64,000 nt of DNA from Hymenobacter lapidiphilus (GCF_003417065.2 NZ_QVLT01000023.1:1-64000); one strand, 5' to 3'. Positions 1 through 9,047 are shown, counted from the first letter of the stretch. Program-made: numbers and translations. Notes: a model not told the origin generated them from the letters alone.

Positions 1-68
1 ACTACGTTGGATAGCGGCCCGTATTGCCGAAGTTGTGCGGGCGCTGCCGTGGAGTATTTGTCCCATAA

Positions 69-236
69 GTGCGTGCGAAATTCCAGCCCGGAAAATACAC
101 CATCTCTCCCTGGGACTATACACCTAGTCTGTTGATTGGAGGTAACAACGCCGGTATGATGGGGTGGCAGGCTCAGCACAGAAGTGGTTTTGCTAATCAT
201 GTTAGCTATATTCAGCCTGTGAAGTTTTTTTGCTAA
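69..236 (+). CDS. Possible C-terminal end of an unrecognised protein
   Basis: An open frame beginning after a stop at 66-68 runs to a TAA at 234-236. It has natural-looking composition (...[17 protein letters not shown]..., ending PVKFFC). It reads like the end of a larger protein whose upstream part is in another frame or outside the window. I do not recognise the family. The stop at 66-68 means either a frameshift or a chance frame. No start codon can be supported. Confidence 0.25.
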   Translation: MRAKFQPGKYTISPWDYTPSLLIGGNNAGMMGWQAQHRSGFANHVSYIQPVKFFC

Positions 237-297
237 AAAAGGCACCAAGGCCCGCGGCAAAGTGTTACCTTTCGACACGCTGAATTATTGCCAAGCT

Positions 298-1344
298 ATG
301 CGCGAACCGCTCCTGACGGGTGACACCGAACACTACGACGCCACCGATAAAGACATTGACAAGGCCCTGCGGCCGCTTTCCTTCGACGACTTCGCCGGCC
401 AGGATAAGGTGGTGGAGAACCTGAAGGTATTCGTGGCCGCCGCCAAGCGCCGCGGCGACGCCCTCGACCATGTGCTGCTGCACGGCCCTCCTGGTCTGGG
501 TAAAACCACGCTCTCGCACATCATCGCCAACGAGCTGGAAGCGGGCATCAAGATGACCTCCGGCCCGGTACTCGACAAGCCCTCCGACCTGGCCGGCCTG
601 CTCACCAACCTGGAGCCGCACGACGTGCTGTTCATTGATGAAATCCACCGCCTCAACCCAGTGGTGGAGGAGTATCTGTACTCGGCCATGGAGGACTACC
701 GCATCGACATCATGCTCGATTCGGGCCCCAACGCCCGCTCGGTCCAGATTTCGTTGTCGCCCTTCACCCTCATCGGGGCCACCACGCGCTCGGGCATGCT
801 CACGGCGCCGCTACGCTCCCGCTTCGGCATCAGTTCGCGCCTCGAATACTATGATGCCAAGCTGCTGACCAGCATTGTGGGCCGCTCGGCCGAAATCCTG
901 GGTACACCCATTCACGACGATGCGGCCTACGAAATTGCCCGCCGCTCGCGCGGTACTCCGCGCATTTCCAACAACCTGCTGCGCCGCACCCGCGACTTCG
1001 CCCAGATTAAGGGCACGGGCACTATCACTGTTGATATTGCCCAGTTTGCCTTAGCTGCCCTCGATGTGGACTCTCGCGGCCTCGACGATATGGACAAGCG
1101 CATTCTGACCACTATCATCGACAAGTTCAAAGGTGGTCCGGTAGGTATCAGCACCATCGCCACGGCCTGCGGCGAAGAGGGCGAAACCATCGAGGAAGTT
1201 TACGAGCCCTTCCTGATTCAGGAAGGCTACCTAAAGCGCACCAGCCGCGGCCGCGAGGCGACTGAGGCCGCCTACGAGCACCTGGGCCGGCCCATGCCCC
1301 AGCATCTGCGCGGCAACTCGTCTACCGGCGAGCTGTTTAGCTAG
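298..1344 (+). CDS. ruvB: Holliday junction branch migration DNA helicase RuvB
   Basis: RuvB is the hexameric AAA+ motor that works with RuvA to migrate Holliday junctions during recombinational repair. The 348-residue product has the family's usual length. It carries Walker A GPPGLGKT at about residues 63-70, Walker B with DEIH at 114-117, the sensor region GATTRSG, the arginine finger region PLRSRFG, and the C-terminal winged-helix DNA-binding domain ([10 protein letters not shown]). ATG 298 is chosen over the GTG at 262 because homologues begin close to the [16 protein letters not shown] segment, which starts about 10 residues after this ATG. No ruvA or ruvC is adjacent. The gene stands alone, with a long non-coding stretch downstream. 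Confidence 0.97.
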   Translation: MREPLLTGDTEHYDATDKDIDKALRPLSFDDFAGQDKVVENLKVFVAAAKRRGDALDHVLLHGPPGLGKTTLSHIIANELEAGIKMTSGPVLDKPSDLAGLLTNLEPHDVLFIDEIHRLNPVVEEYLYSAMEDYRIDIMLDSGPNARSVQISLSPFTLIGATTRSGMLTAPLRSRFGISSRLEYYDAKLLTSIVGRSAEILGTPIHDDAAYEIARRSRGTPRISNNLLRRTRDFAQIKGTGTITVDIAQFALAALDVDSRGLDDMDKRILTTIIDKFKGGPVGISTIATACGEEGETIEEVYEPFLIQEGYLKRTSRGREATEAAYEHLGRPMPQHLRGNSSTGELFS

Positions 1345-2104
1345 GCGGCGTAGCCAATAGTTGAATGCCCGGCACCTGCTACCGTTTGGCTGGCTGGTGC
1401 CAGGCATTTGACTGTCGGGTAAGGTGCCAGAACGGTTGTGCGGTAACCAGTAGGCTCCCGATGCAGCGTGACTGTTTCAGCCTGCTGTTCAGCGCGCCAG
1501 ACCCTCCCGAAACAGCAAACCCGGGTTTCAAAATGGCCGGATCAGTGCTTTCAGCCATTCGTTGTGGCCGCAGGGCCGGTGCCACGCGGCCAGCCCGGAC
1601 CGCGCAGTCTTGCCAACAGACCCTCTTTGCCTGTTTTCTCCTCCGCTGTTGTCATCAGTTTGTCCTCTCGCTACGGCTGCGCCCTAAATGTAGCACTCTG
1701 GCTACGCCACCGCTGATACACCGACTTGCCCGTGAAAACGGGCACCTAGCGCAACTCTCATGTCACTGTACAGTGGCCGGATGTAGGAGCGGGGCTTAGC
1801 TGCGCCTCTACCTGAACTAACCTGAAATCTGCTCTGGTTTCTAGGTATTTACTATGCGGGCAGCCTGCCAGAAGGCTTCCAGAGGCCCGATTGTGGCTTT
1901 TGGGGTGCCCGCTGTTGCGCTCAGCCAGAAAAGTGCCGGAAAAATCGGCGAAATAATTCTGCCTCACGTTCAAGCGGAATAGCTAAATTGCCTTTTTATT
2001 GACGGTTGTATGTGGTGCCGGTGCCCCTATTGTTGGGGCATGTACCAGTACTATCACGCCACTGCCTCGCGCCTTTAGCTTTCTGCTCTAACTACCTGTT
2101 GCCC
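1345..2104. other. Long intergenic stretch, no supported gene
   Basis: About 760 bases between ruvB and the first STAS-like gene. The only sizeable open frames translate to Cys/Arg-rich, low-plausibility sequence (for example 1365-1799). I see no strong hairpin, no TAnnTTTG promoter element and no tRNA-like sequence. It may hold decayed coding sequence, but nothing can be supported. Confidence 0.6.
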
Positions 2105-2518
2105 ATGCCTGCTGCCTCCCGGCTTTACTTCAACAACCCTGTGGGGAGGGTTATGGAACATCCCGAGGGGTATGCCCATATTATCTACGAGCCCGGCCTT
2201 CGCCGGCTCGACTACCTGCAGTCCTTTCTTACCCATACCGGCAAACTGCTGCGGCTGCGGGGCTGGAACAAGCTTCTGGGTGACCAGCGGCTGATGACGC
2301 CCTTTACGATCGAGGAAAGCGAGTGGATTGTTGACTACTGGCTCACGGCCGAGCAGCGGGGCAGCGCCCGCATTTATGGGGCTGTGCTGCTGCCCGAAGA
2401 CGATATTGCCCGTCTTTCTACAAGCCAGCTCATGGCCGATGCCCACGTGGCCGCGCTTACCTACCGCATGTTCGATTCGGAGGAGGCGGCGCAGCAGTGG
2501 CTGCGGCAGGTAATGTAA
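2105..2518 (+). CDS. STAS-like/SpoIIAA-like small cytosolic protein
   Basis: A 137-residue soluble protein with no signal peptide or membrane segment. It resembles the short STAS/SEC14-like proteins found beside PAS sensor genes in Hymenobacter, with motifs LLGDQR, MTPFTIEE, ALTYRMFD and a terminal AAQQWLR helix. ATG 2105 is preferred over TTG 2006 because the extra 33 residues are unlike the rest. It is followed at 2695 by a second protein of the same size and general design (AAAWLRRM end), then by a PAS protein and a CZB-like protein, all on the same strand. This suggests one signalling cluster. The ligand or partner is unknown; assignment rests on pattern recognition only. Confidence 0.65.
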   Translation: MPAASRLYFNNPVGRVMEHPEGYAHIIYEPGLRRLDYLQSFLTHTGKLLRLRGWNKLLGDQRLMTPFTIEESEWIVDYWLTAEQRGSARIYGAVLLPEDDIARLSTSQLMADAHVAALTYRMFDSEEAAQQWLRQVM

Positions 2519-2694
2519 GCGTCCGGGGGCCGCGTAGCCTTATTGGCTCAAATGGGCCGACTGTATGCCAGTATGGCACAGAAAGGCTTATTCGTAGCTT
2601 TTTGCATCCATTGTAAATTCGCGTGCCCATGCCCCAGGCCTGCCCTAACCCAACGTGGCTGGGGCCTTACACCTGCCACAACCCCCTGCTTGTA

Positions 2695-3093
2695 ATGGCC
2701 AACCGCATCCTTTACGACACACCTGTCCTGACCATTTCCATCAATTACATCGACGATTGGCTGTACCTCGATTGGCACGGCCGGCTCGATGATGAAGCGA
2801 TAGTACCTGGAGCGCTCAAATTGCTTGAGCTGTTGCAGCAGGAGCGCTGTGCTAAAATACTCAACGATAATACCCATGTGTCCGGCCTGTGGGCCGATGC
2901 GGCCAAATGGGGCAGCGACGTGCTCTTCCCGCAGCTTCATGCCGCGGGCTGCCGTTACTTTTCGTGGGTACACTCGCCCGAGCGCTACAGTCAACTATCG
3001 GCCGAGCTGGCCGTGGAGCAAACCTCCGCCGGTATCACTTTTATGTCCTTTCAAGACCTGCCCACGGCCGCCGCGTGGCTCCGTCGCATGTAA
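2695..3093 (+). CDS. STAS-like/SpoIIAA-like small cytosolic protein, second copy
   Basis: A 132-residue soluble protein. It has the signature of Bacteroidota STAS-like proteins: a beta-strand start (YIDDWLYLDWHGRL), a helix (LKLLELL), the conserved turn ILNDNTHVSGLW, then DAAKW and YFSWVHSPERYSQLSAE, ending AAAWLRRM. ATG 2695 is chosen because the upstream in-frame residues are proline/cysteine-rich and unlike the family. It shares its C-terminal motif and size with the preceding gene and lies 35 bases before the PAS protein start, so the genes are probably co-transcribed. A role in modulating the PAS sensor is inference. Confidence 0.7.
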   Translation: MANRILYDTPVLTISINYIDDWLYLDWHGRLDDEAIVPGALKLLELLQQERCAKILNDNTHVSGLWADAAKWGSDVLFPQLHAAGCRYFSWVHSPERYSQLSAELAVEQTSAGITFMSFQDLPTAAAWLRRM

Positions 3094-3128
3094 GTAAGGG
3101 CTCGTCGCCTGCTTCGTTTTTTCGCGCC

Positions 3129-4436
3129 ATGACTTCTCCTCTTCCCGCCCCCGGTACGTTCTATTCTTTGTGGCAGCTGCCGGAGCATTATATGCTGGTG
3201 ACGCCCGACCATACCATTCTGGACGCCACCGACCTGTACCTGACCACCACGCTGCTGGAACGCGCCGACATTGTGGGCCGCAATGTGTTCGATGTTTTTC
3301 CCCGCGAAGAGCAGAGCGAGTGGCAGGTGCTTTTCAATTCGCTCGAATACGTACGCCAGCACGCTACGGCCCACACTATGCCCCGCATCCGCTACGACCT
3401 GCAGCGCCCCGCCGCACAGGGTGGCGGCCTGGAGGAGCGGTACTGGCAGACGACCAACTACCCCCAGTTCGACGACCAGGGCCGGCTCCAGACCATTCTG
3501 CTCAAAACCGAGGACGTAACTGCGCAGCACCGGGCCGAGCTGCAGGCTGCGGCCATAGAGCGTGAACTGCACGAAAACCAGGAGCGGACCCGCTTTATTC
3601 TCGAGTCGCTGCCCGTTATGGTCTGGACCACTCAGCCCGATGGTGCGGCCGACTACTTCAACCAGCGCTGGCTCAGTTTCACGGGCAAGCCGCTGGACGC
3701 TGAAACCGGCTCCGGCTGGCTTGATGGCGTACACCCCGACGACCGGGCCAGCGCCGCCGCGGCCTGGCGCGGGGCTTACGAGTCGGGGGAAGCTTACCAG
3801 ACCGAATACCGCCTGCACTGCGCCGAAGGTGACTACCGTTGGGTACTGGCCCGCGGCATTCCGCGTCTTAATGCCGAGGGCGCCATCACTATGTGGGTAG
3901 GGTGTTGCATCGATATTCAGGATCAGAAGCTAATGGTTCTGGAGCTGCTGCAGGCCAGCGAGGAGCAGGCCTTGCTTTCCGATCAGGCATACCAGGCCTA
4001 CCAGCTCGCTCAGTCGCAACGCGAAACATTTTATGCTCTGTTTCAGCAGGCACCCGCCCTCATTGGCATTTCCCGGGGGCCGCAGCACGTGTTCGAGTTT
4101 GCCAACCCGCCCTACTACGAGCTGTTTGCCACCGACGACCTGATTGGCCGGCCCGTGCTTGAGGTGGTGCCCGAAGCCGCCGAACAGGGCTATATCACGC
4201 TGCTCGACAATGTGTACCAGACGGGAGAGCCGTTCTTCGGCAAGCAAATGCTGCTGCAGCTCCACCGGCGTACCACGGGCCAAATTGAGGAGCGGTATTT
4301 CGACTTTTCTTACCAGGCGTTGCGTGAGAAAGAACAGATTGTGGGTATAATCAGCTTTGCCTTCGACGTAACGGAACTCGTGGAGGCCCGCCACAAGTTA
4401 GAGGGCCTGCTACCACCGCCCCCGGCTGCCTCCTAG
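3129..4436 (+). CDS. Triple-PAS protein lacking a kinase domain
   Basis: A 435-residue cytosolic protein built of three PAS modules: about 10-125, 155-265 (PAS_3/PAC type, with SLPVMVWTTQPDG and CIDIQDQK) and 300-420 (FQQAPALIGIS, ending FAFDVTELVEA). Short coiled-coil-like linkers join them. In related proteins a segment like DVTELVEARHKLE leads into a HisKA/HATPase kinase; here the frame ends after LLPPPPAAS with a TAG. Downstream DNA encodes no kinase in any frame, so this is a PAS-only protein rather than a frameshifted kinase. ATG 3129 is chosen because upstream residues overlap the previous gene out of frame. The output partner is unknown. Confidence 0.85.
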   Translation: MTSPLPAPGTFYSLWQLPEHYMLVTPDHTILDATDLYLTTTLLERADIVGRNVFDVFPREEQSEWQVLFNSLEYVRQHATAHTMPRIRYDLQRPAAQGGGLEERYWQTTNYPQFDDQGRLQTILLKTEDVTAQHRAELQAAAIERELHENQERTRFILESLPVMVWTTQPDGAADYFNQRWLSFTGKPLDAETGSGWLDGVHPDDRASAAAAWRGAYESGEAYQTEYRLHCAEGDYRWVLARGIPRLNAEGAITMWVGCCIDIQDQKLMVLELLQASEEQALLSDQAYQAYQLAQSQRETFYALFQQAPALIGISRGPQHVFEFANPPYYELFATDDLIGRPVLEVVPEAAEQGYITLLDNVYQTGEPFFGKQMLLQLHRRTTGQIEERYFDFSYQALREKEQIVGIISFAFDVTELVEARHKLEGLLPPPPAAS

Positions 4437-4478
4437 GTAAGCAAGTGTGCTCCCTCGTTTTTGCTCACTTCTTCACCC

Positions 4479-4844
4479 ATGGACTTTACTACTCTTGATA
4501 TTCAGCAAGCCCGCATTAAACAGATTCTGTTTAAGTCGCAGCTGCGTTCAGTACTCTACGGTGTGCGCGAGGCCGATGAGAACCTGTTCTCGCTGCAAAG
4601 CAATGCGTTGGGCCTGTGGCTGAGCACCGAGGTAAAGCCCCGCTACCCCGGCCGCCCCGAAGTGCGCGAAGCCGAGCGCCTGCTCCAGCAGCTGCTCGAC
4701 ACGGGACGCGAGCTGGCTGCGCAGTACCGCCAGGGCCAGATTGACGAAGCCCGCCGGGGCCTGACGCGCATTGAGCAGGTCGGAGAAGAGCTGGTTGCCG
4801 TGCTGCAGCGGCTTAGCACGCAACCGCCAAAGCTGGTGGCTTAA
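4479..4844 (+). CDS. CZB-like helical-bundle protein without zinc ligands
   Basis: A 121-residue all-helical soluble protein that follows the layout of the CZB (chemoreceptor zinc-binding) domain: a first helix (KSQLRSVLYGV), the NALGLWLS segment where CZB has its Cys-containing LGxW motif, a YPGRPEV loop, and two long helices ending LQRLST. The GxW core is kept, but the His and Cys positions that bind zinc are replaced (K, S/N and L), so zinc binding is unlikely. ATG 4479 is chosen over 4461. It starts 42 bases after the PAS gene and is probably co-transcribed. CZB assignment is by eye. Confidence 0.6.
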   Translation: MDFTTLDIQQARIKQILFKSQLRSVLYGVREADENLFSLQSNALGLWLSTEVKPRYPGRPEVREAERLLQQLLDTGRELAAQYRQGQIDEARRGLTRIEQVGEELVAVLQRLSTQPPKLVA

Positions 4845-4869
4845 AACCGAAGTGGGGCGAGAACAGCAG

Positions 4870-4971
4870 CTAGGCTTTGCGGTTCAGGTGCTGCCGGAGC
4901 TCGCCTAACTGCCGGTCATTGTTCTGGGCCACCTGCCGGGCGGTAAGGGTAATTTCAGCTTGAGTTGACAT
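4870..4971 (-). CDS. Very small putative protein (33 aa)
   Basis: A 33-residue frame beginning MSTQAEITLTARQVAQ and ending LRQHLNRKA, with natural-looking amphipathic composition and an ATG at 4971-4969. It sits between the CZB-like gene and nagB, on the nagB strand, downstream of nagB. No homologue is recognised. It could be a genuine small protein or a chance frame. Confidence 0.3.
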   Translation of the reverse strand: MSTQAEITLTARQVAQNNDRQLGELRQHLNRKA

Positions 4972-5098
4972 GGCAGGAGGTATGTACCCATAATGCGGGC
5001 ATCCGTTGGATATGAGGTTGCGGCTCCTGCGAACTGGCCGTGGCCGGGAGCCTGGGGCGAAGAGGCAACGCCGGAGCGGTGCGCCTCCCCAGCAGGGG

Positions 5099-7042
5099 CT
5101 AAAAGTGCCAGCGCACGAAGGCCTCCATGGCCTCGTAGTTGGCCATGCCCAGGCGGTGGTACTGTTCGGCCGTTTCGTGGTTGCGATGCTCGGCGCGCAC
5201 CCAGAACTCGCGGGCATCATCGCCCGGGAACACCGGCGTGTCCTTCTGGCTCTGGTGCTTAAAGATGGCGTTGCGCTTGCGCGTCACTTCGTGCGGCGAC
5301 AGGGGTACGGCCATTTCAATCTCGTGCACCGGAAACTCGTGCCAGGCCCCGCGGTACATCCACACCCAGCAGTCCTGCACCCAGGCCTCAGTGGCCTTCA
5401 GGCGGCGCAGGGCTTCGGCCACAATATTGAAGCATACAATGTGCGTGCCGTTGGGGTCGGCAAAGTCGCCGGCCAGAAATACCTGCTGCGGCTTTACGCG
5501 CTGCAGCAGCTGCATGGTCAGCTCAATATCTCCGTCGGTTACCGGGTTCTTCACCGTTTTGCCCGACTCGTAAAACGGCAGGGCCTGGAAGTGGATGTGG
5601 CTGTCGGGCAGGCCGGCATAGCGGGCACCCGCAATAGCCTCGCTCTTGCGGATGTAGCTCTTGACGTTGCGGATTTCCTGGGTATCCACCTGGTTGGGCT
5701 GCTTTTGTCCGATGAAGGCCCGCATGTTCTCATACACGTTCAGCAGCTCCTGGCTGTCGCGGCCCAAACTGTTTTCCAGGTCGATGGCAAACTCCATGTA
5801 GCGCAGCACGTCGTCGTCCCACACGGCCGTGTTGCCAGAGGTCTGGTAGGCTACATGCACCTCGTGGCCCTGGTCAATCAGGCGGATGAAAGTGCCGCCC
5901 ATCGAAATTACGTCGTCGTCGGGGTGGGGCGAGAAGATGAGGCTGCGCTTCTTTTCGGGCAGGGCGCGCTCGGGACGCTGCGAGTCGTCGGCGCCGGGCT
6001 TGCCGCCGGGCCAGCCCGTAATGGTGTGCTGGAGTTGATTGAAAATGGCAATGTTGATGTCGTAAGCCGGGCCGCGCTCGGTGACCAGCTCGGCCATACC
6101 GTTGTTGTTGTAGTCCTCTTCGGTGAGCTTGAGAATGGGCTTGCCTAGCGTGTTGGAAAGCCAGATAACGGCCTTCTTAATCATCAGCTCGCTCCACACG
6201 CAGTCCTTCACCAGCCAGGGCGTATCAAAGCGGGTGAGTTCGGCGGCGGCAGCTTCGTCGAGCACGAATTCCACGTGGTGGGCCAGCTGCAGGTAGGTGG
6301 CCGGCACCTCGCCCGATACCTCGCCCTCCACGGCCTTGCGGATAATGGAGGCCTTCTTACCGCTCCAGGCCAGCAGCACAATCTCACGGGCCCTGAAAAT
6401 GGTGCCAATCCCCATGGTAATGGCCTTGCGGGGCACGTTCTCCTTGCCCCCGAAGTCGCGCGAGGCGTCGCGGCGGGTCAGGTCGTCGAGCGTAACCAGA
6501 CGGGTGCCCGAGTTGGGCGCCGAGCCGGGCTCGTTGAAGCCTACGTGGCCCGTGCGGCCGATGCCCAGAAGCTGCAGGTCCAGCCCGCCGGCCTGCTCAA
6601 TCTGCTGCTCGTAGCGCAGGCAGTAGTCGGCCACTTCTTCGGGCGCCAGCGTACCATCGGGAATATGAATGTTTCCAGGCTCGATGTCGATATGGTCAAA
6701 CAGCTGTTCGTGCATGAAGGTCACGTAGCTCTGGGGCGCCGTGGGCAGCATGGGGTAGTACTCGTCGAGGTTGAAGGTGATTACGTTGCGGAAGCTCAGC
6801 CCTTCCTGCTGGTGCAGGCGCACCAGCTCGGCGTACACGCCCACCGGTGTGGCGCCGGTAGCCAACCCCAGCACGGCCTGCTCGCCGCGCTGCTGCTTGC
6901 CCCGAATGAGGTCGGCAATGCGCGCCGCCACCTGCACCGAAGCCAGCTGCGGGCTGGAGAACACCGTGACGGGCTGCTTCTCGAAGCGGGTTTCTTCCAG
7001 TAGGTTAAGTCGGGTTGTGGCGGGAGCAGGTGTATTAACCAT
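5099..7042 (-). CDS. nagB: Glucosamine-6-phosphate deaminase fused to a PIG-L deacetylase-like domain
   Basis: The N-terminal part (about residues 20-300 of 647) is NagB, which converts glucosamine-6-phosphate to fructose-6-phosphate and ammonia. It shows the phosphate loop ATGATP (61-66), the catalytic NLDEYYP segment (Asp about 93) and TGHVGFNEPGS (His about 166). The C-terminal part carries a PIG-L/LmbE-type metal site, HPDDD at about 373-377, followed by GDFADPNGTHIV, and so resembles N-acetylglucosamine deacetylases. The fusion could couple deacetylation and deamination of amino sugars. Such long NagB proteins are known in Bacteroidota. The usual fifth motif residue, Glu (HPDDE), is Asp here. 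ATG 7042 is chosen because the upstream residues are not protein-like. Confidence 0.93.
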   Translation of the reverse strand: MVNTPAPATTRLNLLEETRFEKQPVTVFSSPQLASVQVAARIADLIRGKQQRGEQAVLGLATGATPVGVYAELVRLHQQEGLSFRNVITFNLDEYYPMLPTAPQSYVTFMHEQLFDHIDIEPGNIHIPDGTLAPEEVADYCLRYEQQIEQAGGLDLQLLGIGRTGHVGFNEPGSAPNSGTRLVTLDDLTRRDASRDFGGKENVPRKAITMGIGTIFRAREIVLLAWSGKKASIIRKAVEGEVSGEVPATYLQLAHHVEFVLDEAAAAELTRFDTPWLVKDCVWSELMIKKAVIWLSNTLGKPILKLTEEDYNNNGMAELVTERGPAYDINIAIFNQLQHTITGWPGGKPGADDSQRPERALPEKKRSLIFSPHPDDDVISMGGTFIRLIDQGHEVHVAYQTSGNTAVWDDDVLRYMEFAIDLENSLGRDSQELLNVYENMRAFIGQKQPNQVDTQEIRNVKSYIRKSEAIAGARYAGLPDSHIHFQALPFYESGKTVKNPVTDGDIELTMQLLQRVKPQQVFLAGDFADPNGTHIVCFNIVAEALRRLKATEAWVQDCWVWMYRGAWHEFPVHEIEMAVPLSPHEVTRKRNAIFKHQSQKDTPVFPGDDAREFWVRAEHRNHETAEQYHRLGMANYEAMEAFVRWHF

Positions 7043-7681
7043 CGGGCCGGGAATAAGGCGTGAAGAAGGAAGAGCAGGTATAAAGGGCACGCCGCACCAG
7101 AAGCCAGCGCCCATAAACAGGTGCGCCGGGACTATACGGGACAGTCAGATGGCAGCCTGCCCCTAAGCCGGAGCCGGTAAGTTTCTGAAAGCACCCGGGC
7201 AGAATAGCGGCGGCTACCCAACCGGCCACTACACCGCCTGAAGCCGGCCAGTTGGTTGTGGCTGGCGGCCTGGCAACGCACCGTATTGTTGAAGTGCTCC
7301 AGGAGCGGTTGTTCTGTAACCAGTAACGGATTCATGGCAGGAGCTCCAAAGAATCAATAAATAAAGCAAAAGCATTTTGGTAAGTGAAACGACTCTTGCT
7401 AAAACCTGCCGAAAGCCAGCAGAAGTATGCCAGCGCAGCAAGGTTGGTGGGCTGGCGGACTACTTTGGTTTCAATTTGCCGCCTACGCCCGGCTGAGAGT
7501 TCCGTCGTTTAGGCCATCAGCGCATCTTCGCGGCCAGGTTGGTATTGCCTGGCTGCCGGCCGGCCAAAACTTGTGCGCCGCAACCGAGTTACAGGGCACG
7601 GTTTTCGGGGATGACGGCGGTTAAATGGCGCTGTAACCCAAAACCGTCTCCTTCACGCATCAACAACAAACCTAAACTCCG
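7043..7681. other. Long intergenic stretch, no supported gene
   Basis: About 640 bases between the divergent nagB and MBL-fold genes, so both promoters should lie here. I do not find a clear TTG/TAnnTTTG pair in it. Short frames present (for example 7132-7335 minus) are not convincing. No strong hairpins were seen. Confidence 0.5.
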
Positions 7682-8473
7682 ATGAAATCTACCTTCCTGC
7701 TCACGGCCGCGCTGGCTGTTTTTGCGGTTCAGGCGCAGGCCCAGACCGCTGCCGCTCCTGCCGCCGCGCCACGTGCGGCCGCCGACCAGATTGCCACCAA
7801 GAAAGGCCCTCTCACGGTGCAGCCTATCACCCATGGCAGCGTAGTATTCACCTGGAACGGTAAAACTATTTACGTGGACCCCTACGGCGGGGCCGAAGCC
7901 TATGCCGGGCTGGCGGCGCCCGATGTTATCCTGATTACCGACATTCATGGCGACCATCTGGACCCCAAAACGCTGGCGGGCCTCTCGGTGGGCAAGGCCC
8001 TGATGGTAGTGCCCCAGGCGGTGGCCGAAAAGCTGCCCGCCGAGTACCAGGCGCAGGTCCGCATCCTTAATAACGGCCAGCGCCTCGATACGCTGGGCAT
8101 GTCGGTCTCGGCCGTGGCCATGTACAACCTGCCCGAAGCGGCCGATGCCATGCACACCAAGGGCCGGGGCAATGGCTACGTACTGAACCTGGGCGGCAAG
8201 AACGCGTACCTGTCGGGCGACACCGAAGACATTGCCGAAATGCGCGCCCTCAAGAAAATAGACGTGGCCTTCGTGTGCATGAACCTGCCCTACACCATGG
8301 ACGTGGACCAGGCCGCGCAGGGGGTACTGGCTTTTAAGCCGGGCATTGTATACCCGTACCACTACCGTGGCCAGAACGGCCTGAGCGATGTGGACGGCTT
8401 CAAGAAAACCGTGAACTCAGCCAACAAGAAAATCGACGTACGGCTGCGTAACTGGTACCCGGCGGCCAAGTAG
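7682..8473 (+). CDS. Exported metallo-beta-lactamase-fold hydrolase (UlaG-like)
   Basis: A 263-residue protein with a Sec signal peptide (residues 1-21, ending AQAQ). It has an MBL fold: GSVVFTWNGKTIYVDPYGG near the start, the metal motif LITDIHGDHLD at about residues 82-92, LSGDTEDI and YPYHYRGQNG. The layout matches UlaG-like metal-dependent hydrolases. The usual HxHxDH motif reads DxHxDH, so the first His is Asp. The substrate is unknown and the predicted location is periplasmic. The gene converges with the CsbD-like gene across a strong bidirectional terminator. Confidence 0.88.
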   Translation: MKSTFLLTAALAVFAVQAQAQTAAAPAAAPRAAADQIATKKGPLTVQPITHGSVVFTWNGKTIYVDPYGGAEAYAGLAAPDVILITDIHGDHLDPKTLAGLSVGKALMVVPQAVAEKLPAEYQAQVRILNNGQRLDTLGMSVSAVAMYNLPEAADAMHTKGRGNGYVLNLGGKNAYLSGDTEDIAEMRALKKIDVAFVCMNLPYTMDVDQAAQGVLAFKPGIVYPYHYRGQNGLSDVDGFKKTVNSANKKIDVRLRNWYPAAK

Positions 8474-8490
8474 GCGCGCCTGCTACCTGC

Positions 8491-8548
8491 CACCCAAAAC
8501 GGGCCCGCCACCTGGTTGCTACAACCGGGGGCGGGCCCGTTTTGGGTG
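8491..8548. terminator. Strong bidirectional intrinsic terminator
   Basis: A perfect 19-base inverted repeat (8491-8509 with 8530-8548) around a 20-base loop. Runs of A on the left arm and T on the right arm let it work in both directions. It separates the convergent MBL-fold and CsbD-like genes. Confidence 0.85.
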
Positions 8549-8564
8549 GGCAGATGTGGTAAGG

Positions 8565-8894
8565 CTACAGCGCGTTCAACAGCTTAATGACTTTGCGCTT
8601 GCCTTTGCCCAGTTTAGCCTGCAAACGGCTCACCAGTTCGTGGCCTTTGCCCTCCACATAGGTCAGGTCTTCGTCGGTGAGCTGGGTGTAGGCCTGCTGC
8701 AGCTTGCCCTTGAGCAGGTTCCAGTCGCCCTGCAGCCGCAGCCGTTGGTCGGTCCGGTAGTTGCGGAACTGCCGGCGGCGTTCCATGCTGCTCCTGGAAT
8801 ACAGCAGCACCCCCACGGCGGCCCCTACGCCGGCACCGGCCAGAGAGGTGAGCAGGACTTTAACAGTTCGGTTTTTGGGCGTATGGCACGTCAT
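8565..8894 (-). CDS. CsbD-like/YtxH-like stress-associated membrane protein
   Basis: A 109-residue protein with one N-terminal hydrophobic segment (about residues 10-31, LLTSLAGAGVGAAVGVLLY) of the glycine-rich type found in YtxH proteins. After a basic RRRQFRNYR stretch comes a CsbD-like helical region (WNLLKGKLQQAYTQLTDEDL, then YVEGKGHELVSRL). CsbD-like proteins are commonly stress-induced; their biochemical role is unknown. The ATG gives a compact start, and the gene is likely monocistronic. Confidence 0.75.
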   Translation of the reverse strand: MTCHTPKNRTVKVLLTSLAGAGVGAAVGVLLYSRSSMERRRQFRNYRTDQRLRLQGDWNLLKGKLQQAYTQLTDEDLTYVEGKGHELVSRLQAKLGKGKRKVIKLLNAL

Positions 8895-8951
8895 CGGAGA
8901 GGGGTTGAAAATGGGAAGATCGTAGCTGCCGCCAGCCGGTTTCGGTACCGG

Positions 8952-8977
8952 GCGTCTGGCGTCTGGCGTCTGGCGTC
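8952..8977. repeat. 7-base tandem repeat
   Basis: Unit GCGTCTG repeated three full times (8952-8972) plus GCGTC. It lies in the intergenic DNA between the CsbD-like and helicase genes. Confidence 0.85.
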
Positions 8978-9047
8978 CGACAAAGGTTGCTCCCCGCGCG
9001 CCCCGCTACCTTGACTTACGCCAGCCCGGACGATGATATGAATCAAG

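Noticed and set aside
1365-1799. A 144-codon frame after ruvB
   Set aside because: Cys/Arg-rich, low-plausibility composition, no promoter element, no motif.
7132-7335. A 67-codon minus-strand frame upstream of nagB
   Set aside because: The first 30 residues look plausible, but the rest is Arg/Ser/Gly noise; no supporting signals.
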